Origin: Verrucomicrobiia bacterium | Lineage (GTDB): Bacteria > Verrucomicrobiota > Verrucomicrobiia > Limisphaerales > JADLHS01 | DNA: 64,000 nucleotides | Direction of reading: 5' to 3' | Assembly (NCBI GenBank): GCA_011525685.1 | Contig: WYBW01000181.1 | Location: 1-64,000 of the forward strand | Shown here: positions 1-8,713 of the stretch, piece after piece | Layout: each line of letters opens with the position of its first letter | Numbering within the stretch: position 1 is the first letter of the stretch | Notes under the pieces: model-generated | Told to the model about the DNA's origin: nothing | Database searches by the model: none | The model's input: the letters and a program-made list of their open reading frames with translations, nothing else | Program-made: the position numbers and the translations under genes

Positions 1-428
1 AAAACCGTTATGTGGGCATGAAATCGCGCGGCGTGTATGAGACGCCCGGCGGTGCGATCCTGCACTTCGCGCATCGGCAGATGGAATCGCTCACGATGGA
101 CCGCGAAGTCATGCACCTGCGCGACTCGCTCATCCCGCGCTACGCGGAACTGGTCTATTACGGCTACTGGTATTCACCCGAACGGCTGGCGCTGCAATCG
201 CTGGTCGAGGAAAGCCAGAAGAACGTTACCGGCACCGTGCGCGTGAAACTCTACAAGGGAAACATCATGATCGCGGGCCGCAAGAGTCCGGTGAGCCTTT
301 ACAACCCGCACATCGCGACGATGGAAGCCGATCCAACCAAAGCTTACAACCAGGACGATGCCACCGGCTTCATCCGGCTCAACGCGCTGCGGTTGAAGGT
401 GGCGGCGAAGGTGCAGAGGAAGATGTGA
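1..428 (+). CDS. argG: Argininosuccinate synthase, C-terminal part (cut by window edge)
   Basis: The reading frame is already open at base 3 and ends with TGA at 426-428, so only about the last 141 residues are present. The text [17 protein letters not shown] followed by an [10 protein letters not shown]-type tail is characteristic of the C-terminal domain of argininosuccinate synthase. The enzyme condenses citrulline and aspartate using ATP in the cytosolic arginine pathway. The ATP pyrophosphatase N-terminal domain lies outside the window. The apparent GTG/ATG starts near 12-20 are internal codons, not starts. The next gene is convergent. Confidence 0.93.
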   Translation, partial: NRYVGMKSRGVYETPGGAILHFAHRQMESLTMDREVMHLRDSLIPRYAELVYYGYWYSPERLALQSLVEESQKNVTGTVRVKLYKGNIMIAGRKSPVSLYNPHIATMEADPTKAYNQDDATGFIRLNALRLKVAAKVQRKM

Positions 429-489
429 ACTCACTGGCTGGCTTTTGCGGTTTGGAAAACCGGACGATGCCAGTGAGTTCCGCCAACCT

Positions 490-1836
490 TCACCTGGATT
501 CCACCCGGTAGAGATGCGTCCTGGTCCGGAGGTACAGTGCCTTGCCGTCCACCGCCGGCGAGGCCATGAAGCCGTCGGCCAGCGTGTTTCTGGCCAGCAC
601 CTCGAAGGTGCGCCCAGGCTTGAGCACCGTCACCACGCCTTCCTGACTGGGAAAGTACAGACGTCCGTCAGCGAAAACCGGTGATCCTGCGTACTTGCCG
701 CCGATGCGCTCGGTCCAGACTACTTTTCCGGTGTCAGCCTCGAGACAGGTCACAAAGCTTTCCTCCGCAGCCGTGTAGATCAGACCGTCTATCAGCAGTG
801 GCGAGGCGTATTTGCCGATGTGGGTGGCGAGCTTCCAGGCCACATGGGTATCGGTGACGTTGCCGAGACCATCAGGTCTGACCGCCCACATTTCCTTGGC
901 TCTCAGCCCGGTGACGATGTAAGCAAGTCCGTTCTCGTACAAGGGGCGCGGGGCACTGGACCAATCGTTGTATTCGACGCGCCAAAGTTCTTTGCCGGTG
1001 CGCGGTTCGTAACCATAGGACGCCTTGGCACCGACACTGATCAACTGCGGCTTCCCGCTCACGTTCGCGATCAGCGGCGTGCCGTGTGACTTGCGCAAGT
1101 CGCCGTCCCGCGCCATTGGCCCGGGCACGTGTTCATCATTCCACACCACCGAGCGATCCGTTTTCCACACCGTCTTCCCTGTCTGCTTGTCCAGTGCGAC
1201 GGTGTATTGCAGGTCGGCGCCGTCAAAGGTGAGAATCAACAGATTCTCGAACAACACCGGCGACGAGGAAGCGCCGCGGTAATGGCGGCACGGCAGGTCG
1301 TTGCGCTTCCAAAGCACCTTGCCCGTCTTGGTATCCAGACAGGCCGTACCGGCGCTGCCGAAGTGAACGTAAACCCGGCCCGGTTCAATGGCGGGTGAAG
1401 GGGTGGCGTAACAATTCATCGAAGCGCCGTTCCCCAGCGGCTCGGGGTCGTCGGTATGAAACACCTTTTCGTTGAAGAGAATTTTGCCGGTTTGCTTGTC
1501 CAGACCGATGGCGAAGTAATCATGACCTTCCACGGTGGCCGTGGTCAGCCAAACCTGGCCGCCCAAGATCACGGGAGTGGACCAGCCGCGATGCGGAATC
1601 TCCGTCTTCCATTTGATGTTGTTGGTTTCGCTCCAGTGCAATGGCAGGCCGGCGGGTGGATCACTTGGAAGATTCGCCCGTCCATCCCCCCATGGGCCGC
1701 GGAATTCCGGCCAGTCCGCGCGGGATACTGAAACGCTCCAAGCCATCAAAAGAGACAGTGCAAGTGTGTAAGCCAGCGCGGGCCGACGGCCGAGTGGTAT
1801 TCGGGAGATGCACGAAAAAGCTGTGCTGTGATTCAT
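490..1836 (-). CDS. Secreted PQQ-repeat beta-propeller protein (BamB-like fold)
   Basis: A 448-residue protein with a long N-terminal signal sequence (hydrophobic stretch around residues 20-38, then SRADWPEFRG). The mature part holds repeated blade motifs of the type LDKQTGKILF, LDTKTGKVLWKRN, LDKQTGKTVWKT, EPRTGKELW and LEADTGKVVWTERIGG, typical of pyrrolo-quinoline-quinone-like propellers. WPEFRGPxxxG near the mature N-terminus is common in planctomycete/verrucomicrobial members of this family. These proteins are usually periplasmic and of unknown ligand. There is no haem motif or clear dehydrogenase calcium/PQQ site, so an enzyme activity cannot be claimed. It appears monocistronic, with about 240 bp of non-coding DNA upstream. 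Confidence 0.85.
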   Translation of the reverse strand: MNHSTAFSCISRIPLGRRPALAYTLALSLLMAWSVSVSRADWPEFRGPWGDGRANLPSDPPAGLPLHWSETNNIKWKTEIPHRGWSTPVILGGQVWLTTATVEGHDYFAIGLDKQTGKILFNEKVFHTDDPEPLGNGASMNCYATPSPAIEPGRVYVHFGSAGTACLDTKTGKVLWKRNDLPCRHYRGASSSPVLFENLLILTFDGADLQYTVALDKQTGKTVWKTDRSVVWNDEHVPGPMARDGDLRKSHGTPLIANVSGKPQLISVGAKASYGYEPRTGKELWRVEYNDWSSAPRPLYENGLAYIVTGLRAKEMWAVRPDGLGNVTDTHVAWKLATHIGKYASPLLIDGLIYTAAEESFVTCLEADTGKVVWTERIGGKYAGSPVFADGRLYFPSQEGVVTVLKPGRTFEVLARNTLADGFMASPAVDGKALYLRTRTHLYRVESR

Positions 1837-2073
1837 ACTGGCAGGGTGGCAGCAACGCCGCAGTGAGTCAATCGCGAGCCGAATCGAGCTTGGGTGAGGG
1901 GAGCATCTGAACCTGTGGGCATGCGCACGGATTCACCTGAAGGCACCCATTTTACGAAGGTGCTCGTGTGATCCCGACCTCAATCAGTGCCAACGGCTCG
2001 CAGGGTTGCCCAGTACCGGCGAAGCTTCGGAACGAGAGAAACTTCTTTGGCGCAAAGTTTCTCGTCCGGTGAC

Positions 2074-3594
2074 TCAGCCGGTTAAAGCGGCGCGAGTGCG
2101 CTGGACCAATGAGTTGTCCGGCCCGCCCGAGCCGCGCAGATTGAAAACGCTGGCGGCTAGGAAGCGGTCGCGCCAGGGCGGCGAGATGTGCGCGTAATCT
2201 TCCAGGACCGCGGAACTGAATTTGTAGTCGTGGGAGTTGTTGCCCTTGAGGAACACCAGCCGGCGCGCAGCCTGGGTGAAATGTTCGGGCGATTGCTTTG
2301 CGCTGAGATAAGCCAGGACCTTGCGCGCGCCGCCCAGCCGGTCGCGGCTGATCTCGTCGAAAATCTCCGGCAACGTCGGAGGGGTGTCCGTGGGAATCTC
2401 CCCTGGGCTGAAATCATCAATCCGCAGTTCCTTTGCCGCATCCAAGTCGCCCCGAAAGAGCGGCAGAAACGCGGCGTTTTGCAAAAGCAACAGCCGCCGG
2501 GTTTCGTCACTCGCGCTTTGCTGAAAGGCGAAGTAAAGCGCATTTGTGGTCGTGACGGCATGGAGCGACACTATCCCCGGTCGGCGCATGAGCATTTCGC
2601 CGGCAGCACCGAACAGCGCGTCCCAAACGGATTGCGGCGCGATTTGGCGGTTCAGCAGTTCCACCACCTGGTCGCACGCCTCGTCGGCATTGGCCGTGCG
2701 TAGGGTGTCGAGCATCTGGCGGGTGGCGTCGCCGTCCGGCTTTCCATGCAGCCAGTCGCCGTGAATCGTCTTGACCAGACCGACGTTGCGTCGCCACGGA
2801 CGGTCGGCGGGCAAGTCGTTCTGGGCGGGGTTGGCGTCGCCACGGCGATCCAGCAGGCCGTAAGCGAGCGAGCGGAGCACCGGCTCGCAATGTTGCCAGC
2901 CGATGGCTTGCAACGTGCGCCAACTGTTGGCCACATAAATCGCCTTGTGTCCGATGTCGCGGAAGTCGCGCGCGCCGTAGCGGCAAAATATCTCGAAGAG
3001 TTCACTCGCGCCGGCGGTGCGGGACAGCGCCGTGATGGCCGCATCTGCCGCCGGTTCATCCCAGTTGTCCATCGCTTCGAGGAATGCCTGCCGGGCGCGG
3101 TGGGAAGGCGGCAGTTTCAATTCGCTGGCGGGCGACATGGTCCAATCGCCCTCCCGTTCGTCCTGCGCCTGAGAGGCTTTGAAGTAATCCAAGGCCCAGA
3201 AGATTGGCAGCTAGCGATCGGCTTCCGGCGACGCCATGCTGGCCAGGTGAGCGGAATTGACGACGAGCACGGCGTGGAATTTGAAGCCAACGGGGCGCGG
3301 TTGGATGTTGCGCACGCCCGCCAGCAACAGGGCCGCGAGCAACGGTTGGTAACCCAGGCCGGAGCGGATGCGCGCGCCGACTTCTTCCAGCAGGCGCTCG
3401 CGCGGGGTTTGCTCCAGCAGGCGGATCAGCGGTTCGAGTTCATCGGTGAAGCGGAGGCTCTGAGGGTCCAGCCTGGCCTCCTGCGCCGAAACCCGGGGCA
3501 GGCCGGAGAAAAACGCAAGTTCACCCCCGGCGACCACCGCGCCACTGGCCGCCGCGGCGCGGATGAATTGCCGGCGTGTGTGCAGGTTTGGCAT
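2074..3594 (-). pseudogene. Tat-exported protein of unknown function, interrupted by an in-frame TAG
   Basis: Read from ATG at 3594, the first 127 residues begin with a twin-arginine signal (MPNLHTRRQFIRAAAASG, then a hydrophobic run ending near RVSA). Translation meets TAG at 3213-3211, but the same frame stays open to 2074 for a further 378 residues. Around the stop the frame reads SPEADR-stop-LPIFWALDYFK. One base change (TGG to TAG) would restore a continuous 506-residue protein with Trp at that place. No better start exists for the second half; the first TTG after the stop is at 3192. Function unknown: mostly alpha-helical, HEAT-like in texture, with no catalytic motif seen. It could be a pseudogene, a recent nonsense allele or a sequencing error. 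Confidence 0.75.
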
Positions 3595-3892
3595 GGCTGT
3601 GCCTGAATATGGCGTCGAAGTCGCCAGCAGGCAAACGGTAAACGACCGGTAAACGAACGGCGCGGCCTCAACGCACGCCAGAAGCGGGAGAACGATCCCA
3701 CGATGGTCATCTTGCGCGATTGCGCGGCCGAGGTGGACCGGGACAAGGAAGCCGGTGAATACCCGGAGCAAGAGCTCAGTGACTTGGGCGAATTCGGATT
3801 AACGGCGATTGCTCGCATCATCCCTTGGCCGTGCATGCAGAAAGCGCTCGCTCGAGAATTGCCAACCCACCGAGCCGGGCTAAACTGCGGTC
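3595..3892. other. Divergent intergenic region
   Basis: About 300 bp between the minus-strand Tat protein gene and the plus-strand HAD-Nudix gene. It must carry both promoters. I see no convincing sigma-70 hexamer pair, repeat or RNA structure in it. Minus-strand codons upstream of 3594 are open to 3771 but their translation looks like non-coding sequence, so the ATG at 3594, directly before the Tat motif, is preferred. Confidence 0.4.
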
Positions 3893-4987
3893 GTGATTCG
3901 CAATATCATCTTCGACTGGTCGGGCACTCTTGTGGACGACCTGCCGGCGGTCTGGGAGGCGACCAATCACGTTCTGATACAGGCCGGTCGCCCGGCGATG
4001 ACGCTCGAGAAGTTTCGGGCCGAGTTCTGCCTGCCGTTCACCATTTTCTACAACAAGTTCGTCCCGCACGTCCCCCTACCGCAATTGGAGGAGTGGTTTC
4101 ATGGCCGGTTCCGGCAGTGTCAGGACTCGGTTGTGGCCTTGCCGCACGCGCGCGAGTTCCTGGAATTCTGCCGGGACCACAAGCTGCGGACCTTCCTGTT
4201 GAGCACGGTGGCCCGGGATCATTACGAGGTGCAACAGCGAACCAGCGGCTTCGGTGAATTCCTCGACAAGCCGTACCTCGGTGTCTGGGATAAACGCCAG
4301 AAGATCCACGAAATCCTGCGGGACAACCACCTACACGCGGAGGAGACGCTGTTCATTGGCGATATGCAGCACGACATCGAAACCGCGCGGCATGGCGGCA
4401 TCCATTCCTGCGCCGTGCTCACCGGTTACAATACGCTGGAGCAACTGCGCGCGGCGAAACCCGATGTGATTGTGGAACACCTCGGCGAGCTTCGCGAGAT
4501 TCTGATCCAGAACGGACTGCACCTCACTCCGCTGACGCGAGCCTTCGAGGAGACGCATCCGCCCGTGGTCACGGTGGGTGCGCTGGTTTTCAATGATGCC
4601 GGCGAGGTCTTGATGATTCGGACGCACAAGTGGTCGAACCTGTGGGGCATTCCCGGCGGAAAGATCAAGTGGGGCGAGCCGTCCGAAGCGGCTCTTCGCC
4701 GCGAGATCAAGGAGGAAGCCAATCTGGACCTTGCCGACGTGGAGTTCGTGCTGGTGCAGGATTGCATTCACTCGAAGGAGTTTTACCGCGACGCGCATTT
4801 TGTGCTGCTCAACTACACGGCGCGGGCGCCGGGGCGGCAAACGGTGATCCTCAACGAGGAAGCGCACGAATTTCGCTGGCTGGCTGTCGAGGCGGCCCGG
4901 GAGCTGCCGATCAACGCCCCGACCCGAAAATTGCTGGAGGCTGTCATCCAAAGGAACTCCGCCCATGTCGAAAATCAACATCATTGA
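3893..4987 (+). CDS. HAD-family phosphatase fused to a Nudix hydrolase
   Basis: A 364-residue two-domain protein with a GTG start. Residues 1-205 are HAD-like: motif I is D8-W-S10-G-T (second Asp replaced by Ser), motif II is near S104, and motif IV is GD157-MQHD161. Residues about 222-355 are Nudix, with a box starting at G256: E262, then R270-E271-I-K-E274-E275, and Asn277 where Gly is usual. The last 23 bases overlap folB, so the two are probably translated together. In folate synthesis a Nudix enzyme removes pyrophosphate from dihydroneopterin triphosphate, a phosphatase then removes the last phosphate, and FolB acts next. The fusion would supply both steps; this is inference from context. 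The changed motif I resembles phosphonatase-type DxAGT, so the HAD half may be unusual or not a standard phosphatase. Confidence 0.88.
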   Translation: MIRNIIFDWSGTLVDDLPAVWEATNHVLIQAGRPAMTLEKFRAEFCLPFTIFYNKFVPHVPLPQLEEWFHGRFRQCQDSVVALPHAREFLEFCRDHKLRTFLLSTVARDHYEVQQRTSGFGEFLDKPYLGVWDKRQKIHEILRDNHLHAEETLFIGDMQHDIETARHGGIHSCAVLTGYNTLEQLRAAKPDVIVEHLGELREILIQNGLHLTPLTRAFEETHPPVVTVGALVFNDAGEVLMIRTHKWSNLWGIPGGKIKWGEPSEAALRREIKEEANLDLADVEFVLVQDCIHSKEFYRDAHFVLLNYTARAPGRQTVILNEEAHEFRWLAVEAARELPINAPTRKLLEAVIQRNSAHVENQHH

Positions 4988-5315
4988 CCTGGAGGTTTTC
5001 TTTCACGTGGGGGTTCCAGACGAGGAACGCGCCCGCCCGCAACGTCTCCTGCTGGCGGTGGAGATGGACTTTGATTTCACCGCCGCCGCCGCCGCGGACA
5101 GCATCACCGGGACCATAGACTACTTCGCGGTTGCCCAGCGCCTGCACGGGCTTGGCGAAGGGCGGAGTTGGAAATTGATCGAAACCCTCGCCAGCGAGAT
5201 TGCGGACCTGGTGTTGAAGGAATTCAAACCCAACGGGGTCACGGTGGAAGTGAAAAAATTCCCCATTCCGCAGGCGCGATACGTGGCGGTGCGCGTGACC
5301 CGCCAACGAGGTTAG
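4965..5315 (+). CDS. folB: Dihydroneopterin aldolase
   Basis: A 116-residue protein, a normal length for FolB. It starts MSKINIIDLEVFFHVGVPDEE, matching the family N-terminus (I-x-L-x-L-x-x-x-HxGVxxEER). It ends with the usual V-x-V-x-K-x-x-I-P segment (VTVEVKKFPIPQARYVAVRV). FolB cleaves 7,8-dihydroneopterin to 6-hydroxymethyl-dihydropterin and glycolaldehyde in the cytosol. The motif Ile-Asp-Tyr (GTIDYFAVAQRL) fits the family position that helps form the pterin pocket. Its start lies inside the end of the HAD-Nudix gene in another frame. No other folate gene is visible in the window. Confidence 0.9.
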   Translation: MSKINIIDLEVFFHVGVPDEERARPQRLLLAVEMDFDFTAAAAADSITGTIDYFAVAQRLHGLGEGRSWKLIETLASEIADLVLKEFKPNGVTVEVKKFPIPQARYVAVRVTRQRG

Positions 5316-5318
5316 CGG

Positions 5319-5774
5319 TCAGATGGCCGGGGTGGGAAAACCGGTGATGTAAGTTTCCAACTGGTGAATCGTGGAACTCTGGGCGGAAATGATCCAGTTC
5401 ACCAAGTCGCCGATGGAAACCACCCCCACGATTTTTCCGCCCTCCAGCACGGGCAGATGCCGCACGCGATGCTCGGTCATCAGGCGCATACATTCATCCA
5501 CGGTGTGATCCGGCGTGACGTGGATGACCTGCCCCGAGAGCACGTCCCGCACGGGGGTGTCTTTGGACGAACGGCCTTTGAGGATGACTTTGCGCGAATA
5601 GTCCCGCTCGGTCACGATGCCAACCAGCTTGTCGCCCTGGGTGACGAGCAGGGCGCCTACATTCTTGTCGGCCATCAGTTGGATGGCTTCGAACACCGTG
5701 GTTTCCGGCGGCACGCTCCAGACCGCGCCGCCCTTTGTTCCCAGAATATCTCGAATGTGTCCGGTGTGATTCAT
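5319..5774 (-). CDS. CBS-domain pair protein
   Basis: A 151-residue protein consisting almost only of two CBS domains: about residues 10-70 (VWSVPPETTVFEAIQLM, GALLVTQGDKLVGIVTERDYSRKV) and 78-135 (VRDVLSGQVIHVTPDHTVDECMRLM, LPVLEGGKIVGVVSIGDLVNWII). Such stand-alone pairs bind adenosine nucleotides and act as sensors; the target is unknown. ATG at 5774 is chosen because GGAGGAG lies about 7 bases upstream on the minus strand. A longer in-frame reading up to 5975 runs into the MITE and looks non-coding. The gene is convergent with folB, only 3 bp apart. Confidence 0.88.
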   Translation of the reverse strand: MNHTGHIRDILGTKGGAVWSVPPETTVFEAIQLMADKNVGALLVTQGDKLVGIVTERDYSRKVILKGRSSKDTPVRDVLSGQVIHVTPDHTVDECMRLMTEHRVRHLPVLEGGKIVGVVSIGDLVNWIISAQSSTIHQLETYITGFPTPAI

Positions 5775-5967
5775 GGTAGCACTCCTCCGTCCTTGGCAGC
5801 ACGCCCGGGCCATGGGCGCCGGAGCGAACCGCGGGATCGGCCGTGATTCGGCTGGCAGGGCCTCATGGTGCTCAAGCGTTGCATCATTCCACCAATGGTA
5901 ACTGCCGCAGTGTAACACGAGAACTCCACGGCGGAACACAATTTTTTCCGCCCTTGATCCCTCGAAC

Positions 5968-6180
5968 GGGCGCATCTCAGTTTATTGCAGGCAGGCATTC
6001 CTGGCGGAGCGCAGGTTTCCCAACCTGCGGTATCGCCGACTTCCAGTCGGCGGGCCCAGGCACGGCGTGGCAGGCTAGGAATTCGCCGCGGTTGCGGATT
6101 GGAAATCCGCGACCCGGCAGACTGGAAGTCCGCGCTACGGCATCGCCTCGGCGCCCCCTGCAAGAAAATGAGATGCGCCC
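5968..6180 (+). mobile_element. 213-bp MITE, copy 1
   Basis: The ends are inverted repeats: GGGCGCATCTCA at 5968 and TGAGATGCGCCC ending at 6180, with similarity reaching about 24 bp inwards (TTGCAGG). The outer flanks are a perfect 8-bp duplication, CCTCGAAC at 5960-5967 and at 6181-6188. Inside are four short hairpins: GCAGGTT/AACCTGC at 6011-6028, GCCGACT/AGTCGGC at 6035-6051, GCGGATT/AATCCGC at 6094-6110, and GCAGACT/AGTCCGC near 6118-6134. No protein is encoded. A near-identical inverted copy of the same length lies at 8244-8456. The transposase that moved it is not in this window. Confidence 0.88.
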
Positions 6181-6266
6181 CCTCGAACCACAAGCGGTAT
6201 TAAGCCTTGCAGCAATGGAAACGCGGGAGTAAGAATGGCCTCACAGCACTCAATCCCTATCGCGTC

Positions 6267-7067
6267 ATGAAACCGGAACAAGCGATCCAACGCTTCCAGC
6301 GCCGAGGGTTTACCCTCATCGAGTTATTGGTCGTCATTGCCATCATTGCCATCCTGGCCGCGATGCTGTTGCCGGCGCTTTCCAAAGCCAAGGCCAAGGG
6401 GCAGCGTACGGCCTGCATGAACAACGCCCGCCAGGTCGGTCTGGCGATGCACATGTATGAAACCGATTACGGCCGGATTCCTGTCCCCGGAGGCACAGCC
6501 AGCCCCGCCAACGACACACCTTATTTCAACGACCGTTTCAACACCACGCTCAGTCCGTTGCGGGCCTTCGGCCCTTACGTGGGCGCGAAGGAGCCGGGGA
6601 CGATCATTCCGGTTTACAACTGTCCCTCCGTGAAACCCAACCCCAAGCCCGCTTACGCCGCCACGGCGACCAGTTCCACCTCCCTGCTGGTAAGCCACGT
6701 CGTGATGCTCAAAGGGCCGAGCAAGCTGGCGCGGCCGGCGCGCACCGTGGCGATCCAGGAAAATTTCTCGTTGATGCATGGCGTCTGGTATGAACCCGAG
6801 TCGGTGAGCGTCTCGGCGGATACCTTCACCCAATGGCACACTTGGACGGCGTCCAGCGCCAGCGAATGGAGCGGCACGCCAAGAGAGCACTTCAACCACA
6901 ACCACGAGCAGGGCGGCAACCTCATCTTTTCGGACGGCCACGCGGAATACAAGAAGAGCAGGCAAACCTCCAGCCTCGACTTCGGGTTGCTGGACAGCCG
7001 GATGCAAGACTCCCGTTGGGAACCCAACGAAACGCACTCCCGGGCCACCTACGTTTACGCCAAATGA
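6267..7067 (+). CDS. Prepilin-type protein with H-X9-DG C-terminal motif
   Basis: A 266-residue protein starting at ATG 6267. Its N-terminus is a class III (type IV pilin) signal: [20 protein letters not shown], with the cleavage Gly before Phe and the conserved Glu at mature position 5. After it come [28 protein letters not shown] and a long variable domain. Near the C-terminus [13 protein letters not shown] fits the H-X9-DG pattern of a family amplified in Verrucomicrobia and Planctomycetes. These proteins are probably processed by a PilD-like peptidase and exposed as pseudopilins; their roles are largely unknown. MITE copy 1 ends 87 bp upstream. It is probably cotranscribed with the lipoprotein gene 25 bp downstream. 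Confidence 0.88.
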   Translation: MKPEQAIQRFQRRGFTLIELLVVIAIIAILAAMLLPALSKAKAKGQRTACMNNARQVGLAMHMYETDYGRIPVPGGTASPANDTPYFNDRFNTTLSPLRAFGPYVGAKEPGTIIPVYNCPSVKPNPKPAYAATATSSTSLLVSHVVMLKGPSKLARPARTVAIQENFSLMHGVWYEPESVSVSADTFTQWHTWTASSASEWSGTPREHFNHNHEQGGNLIFSDGHAEYKKSRQTSSLDFGLLDSRMQDSRWEPNETHSRATYVYAK

Positions 7068-7092
7068 TCAACCACTCTCGCTGCACCGCATC

Positions 7093-7464
7093 ATGAAACC
7101 GATTGTCACACGGATTTTCGCCTGCGCGGCACTGGCATCGCTGCTGGCCGGTTGCGGCAAGGGGCCGGCGGCTGACGCGGTCCAACCGCTGCAGGAATCG
7201 TTCGAGGCCGCCGAGCCCGAAGTCAAGACCGCCATCGAAACCGTCACAACCAGTTTGAAGGCCGGTCAGTATGAAGCCGCCACGCGGGCCTTGGCACCGG
7301 TGGTGACCCAGCGTCCCATGACCGACGCGCAACGGCAGGCTGTGGGGCTCGCGCTCAAACAAATCAATGATGCCGTTGCGGCCAACCCCGCGCTCGATAC
7401 GAAGGAGGCCTACGAAATGCGGGAGAGGATGTTCCGGGCGGTTCACAGCGGACCGAGATTCTGA
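7093..7464 (+). CDS. Small lipoprotein of unknown function
   Basis: A 123-residue protein with a clear lipoprotein signal: MKPIVTRIFACAALASLLAGCGKG, lipobox L-A-G-C with Cys21. The mature part is alanine- and glutamate-rich and predicted helical (VQPLQESFEAAEPEVKTAI, then ALKQINDAVAANPALDTKEA). It has no known catalytic motif. It lies between two prepilin-like genes, so it may belong to the same secretion or surface system, but nothing in the sequence proves it. Confidence 0.82.
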   Translation: MKPIVTRIFACAALASLLAGCGKGPAADAVQPLQESFEAAEPEVKTAIETVTTSLKAGQYEAATRALAPVVTQRPMTDAQRQAVGLALKQINDAVAANPALDTKEAYEMRERMFRAVHSGPRF

Positions 7465-7532
7465 CACCCTGCACACACGGCGGGCTTCAAGCATCCAAGC
7501 GTTGATGTCGCGCCGTCTCACTCAAATCCTGG

Positions 7533-8234
7533 ATGTCACCAACGGCCAAATCCTCGCAACGCGGCGGGTTCACCCTGATTGAGTTGCTGGTGGTCATTGC
7601 CATCATCGCGATTTTGGCGGCGATGTTGTTACCTGCCCTGGGCCGGGCCAAGGAAGCCGGCAAGCGGACGAGTTGCTTGAGCAACCTTCATCAGATGGGC
7701 ATCGCCCTGCTCATGTATGCGGATGATAACAACGGCCAGATTCCGCGCGGCAATCATCCCATCTGGTGGCAGTTGTTGACGCCCAACTTGGGCGGGCGTT
7801 CGACGAATGATTACCGCAGGGTGCGGATTTACACTTGTCCCAGTTACCCGGACAAACGCCAATTGATTTGTTACGTGGTCAACGCGTGGCGCTTTAGCAG
7901 CCCGCTGGACACCACCGGGTCGGAACATCTGGGCACCTCACAGTTGAGCCGGTTCCAACGTCCTTCCGACACGATCTATCTGGCCGATAATGAGCATGGC
8001 GCTTGGCGACCGATCATCACAGAACTGGGCAACATCGGCTCGGACAACCTGAACGATGTTTGGAGTCCGGAGCATCTGCCCTACGCACCGGGTGGAGTGC
8101 AGGTCCGCCCCAACCGGCGAGTGGCGCTGGCCCGCCACGGGCGCGGCCCAAACCTCTTGTTCTTCGACGGCCATGCCGAGTTCAAACGTGCCAGGCTGAT
8201 TACGGTGGATGATTGGCGCGAGCAGCGGCGGTGA
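7533..8234 (+). CDS. Prepilin-type protein with H-X9-DG C-terminal motif
   Basis: A 233-residue protein with the class III signal [20 protein letters not shown] followed by [38 protein letters not shown] short central domain contains [11 protein letters not shown]. The C-terminus has [13 protein letters not shown], again the H-X9-DG pattern. It is related to the gene at 6267 but not a close duplicate outside the signal. MITE copy 2 inserted directly after its stop codon: the left target duplicate begins at 8235, immediately after TGA. Confidence 0.87.
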   Translation: MSPTAKSSQRGGFTLIELLVVIAIIAILAAMLLPALGRAKEAGKRTSCLSNLHQMGIALLMYADDNNGQIPRGNHPIWWQLLTPNLGGRSTNDYRRVRIYTCPSYPDKRQLICYVVNAWRFSSPLDTTGSEHLGTSQLSRFQRPSDTIYLADNEHGAWRPIITELGNIGSDNLNDVWSPEHLPYAPGGVQVRPNRRVALARHGRGPNLLFFDGHAEFKRARLITVDDWREQRR

Positions 8235-8243
8235 GTCGCTGGG

Positions 8244-8456
8244 GGGCGCATCTCATTTTCTTGCAGGGGGCGCCGAGGCGATGCCGTAGCGCAGACTTCC
8301 AGTCTGCCGGGTCGCGGACTTCCAATCCGCAAACGCTGCGAATTCCTGGCCTGCCACGCCGTGCCTGGGCCCGCCGACTGGAAGTCGGCGATACCGCAGG
8401 TTGGGAAACCTGCGCTACGCCAGGAATGCCTGCCTGCAATAATCTGAGATGCGCCC
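8244..8456 (-). mobile_element. 213-bp MITE, copy 2 (inverted relative to copy 1)
   Basis: Same length and nearly the same sequence as 5968-6180 in opposite orientation. Ends are GGGCGCATCTCA at 8244 and GAGATGCGCCC ending at 8456. The flanks carry a perfect 9-bp duplication, GTCGCTGGG at 8235-8243 and 8457-8465. The hairpins GCAGACT/AGTCTGC and GCCGACT/AGTCGGC are perfect here. The target sequence differs from that of copy 1, so the two copies inserted independently. Confidence 0.88.
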
Positions 8457-8713
8457 GTCGCTGGGCCTGTTGGCCGATTCTCCGCCGCGTCCAAGCACTG
8501 CGACTCCACCAATCCCCCGCCGCCTACGGCGACTTGAGCCATTCTGACGAGCCGTCGTCACCGTCGGCTCGCTTGGAACGCTTTGCGCTATTGCAACTGT
8601 CTGAATTGAAGGCCGGCCCTTGACACGGGCGGGCAAACATGGAGGTTGTCCTACTTTGGGGCAGACCGACGTTCCGTGGTATATTCGCGGACAAAGATAC
8701 AAACGTGGCAAGT
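8457..8713 (+). promoter_or_regulatory. Upstream region of the metalloprotease gene
   Basis: About 250 bp between MITE copy 2 and the protease start. A TATATT box at 8680-8685 has a weak TTTGGG/TTGGGG box 18-19 bp upstream (8655-8661), and a TTGACA hexamer lies at 8620-8625 without a good -10 partner. These are only candidate promoter elements. No gene or RNA is recognised here. Confidence 0.3.

Noticed and set aside
2074-3594. TAG recoding as pyrrolysine or another programmed readthrough
   Set aside because: No pyl genes or readthrough signals are seen; a single TGG to TAG change is the simpler explanation.
5968-8456. Composite transposon with the two 213-bp repeats as its ends
   Set aside because: Each repeat has its own different target duplication, so they inserted separately; the outer flanks of the whole block do not match each other.
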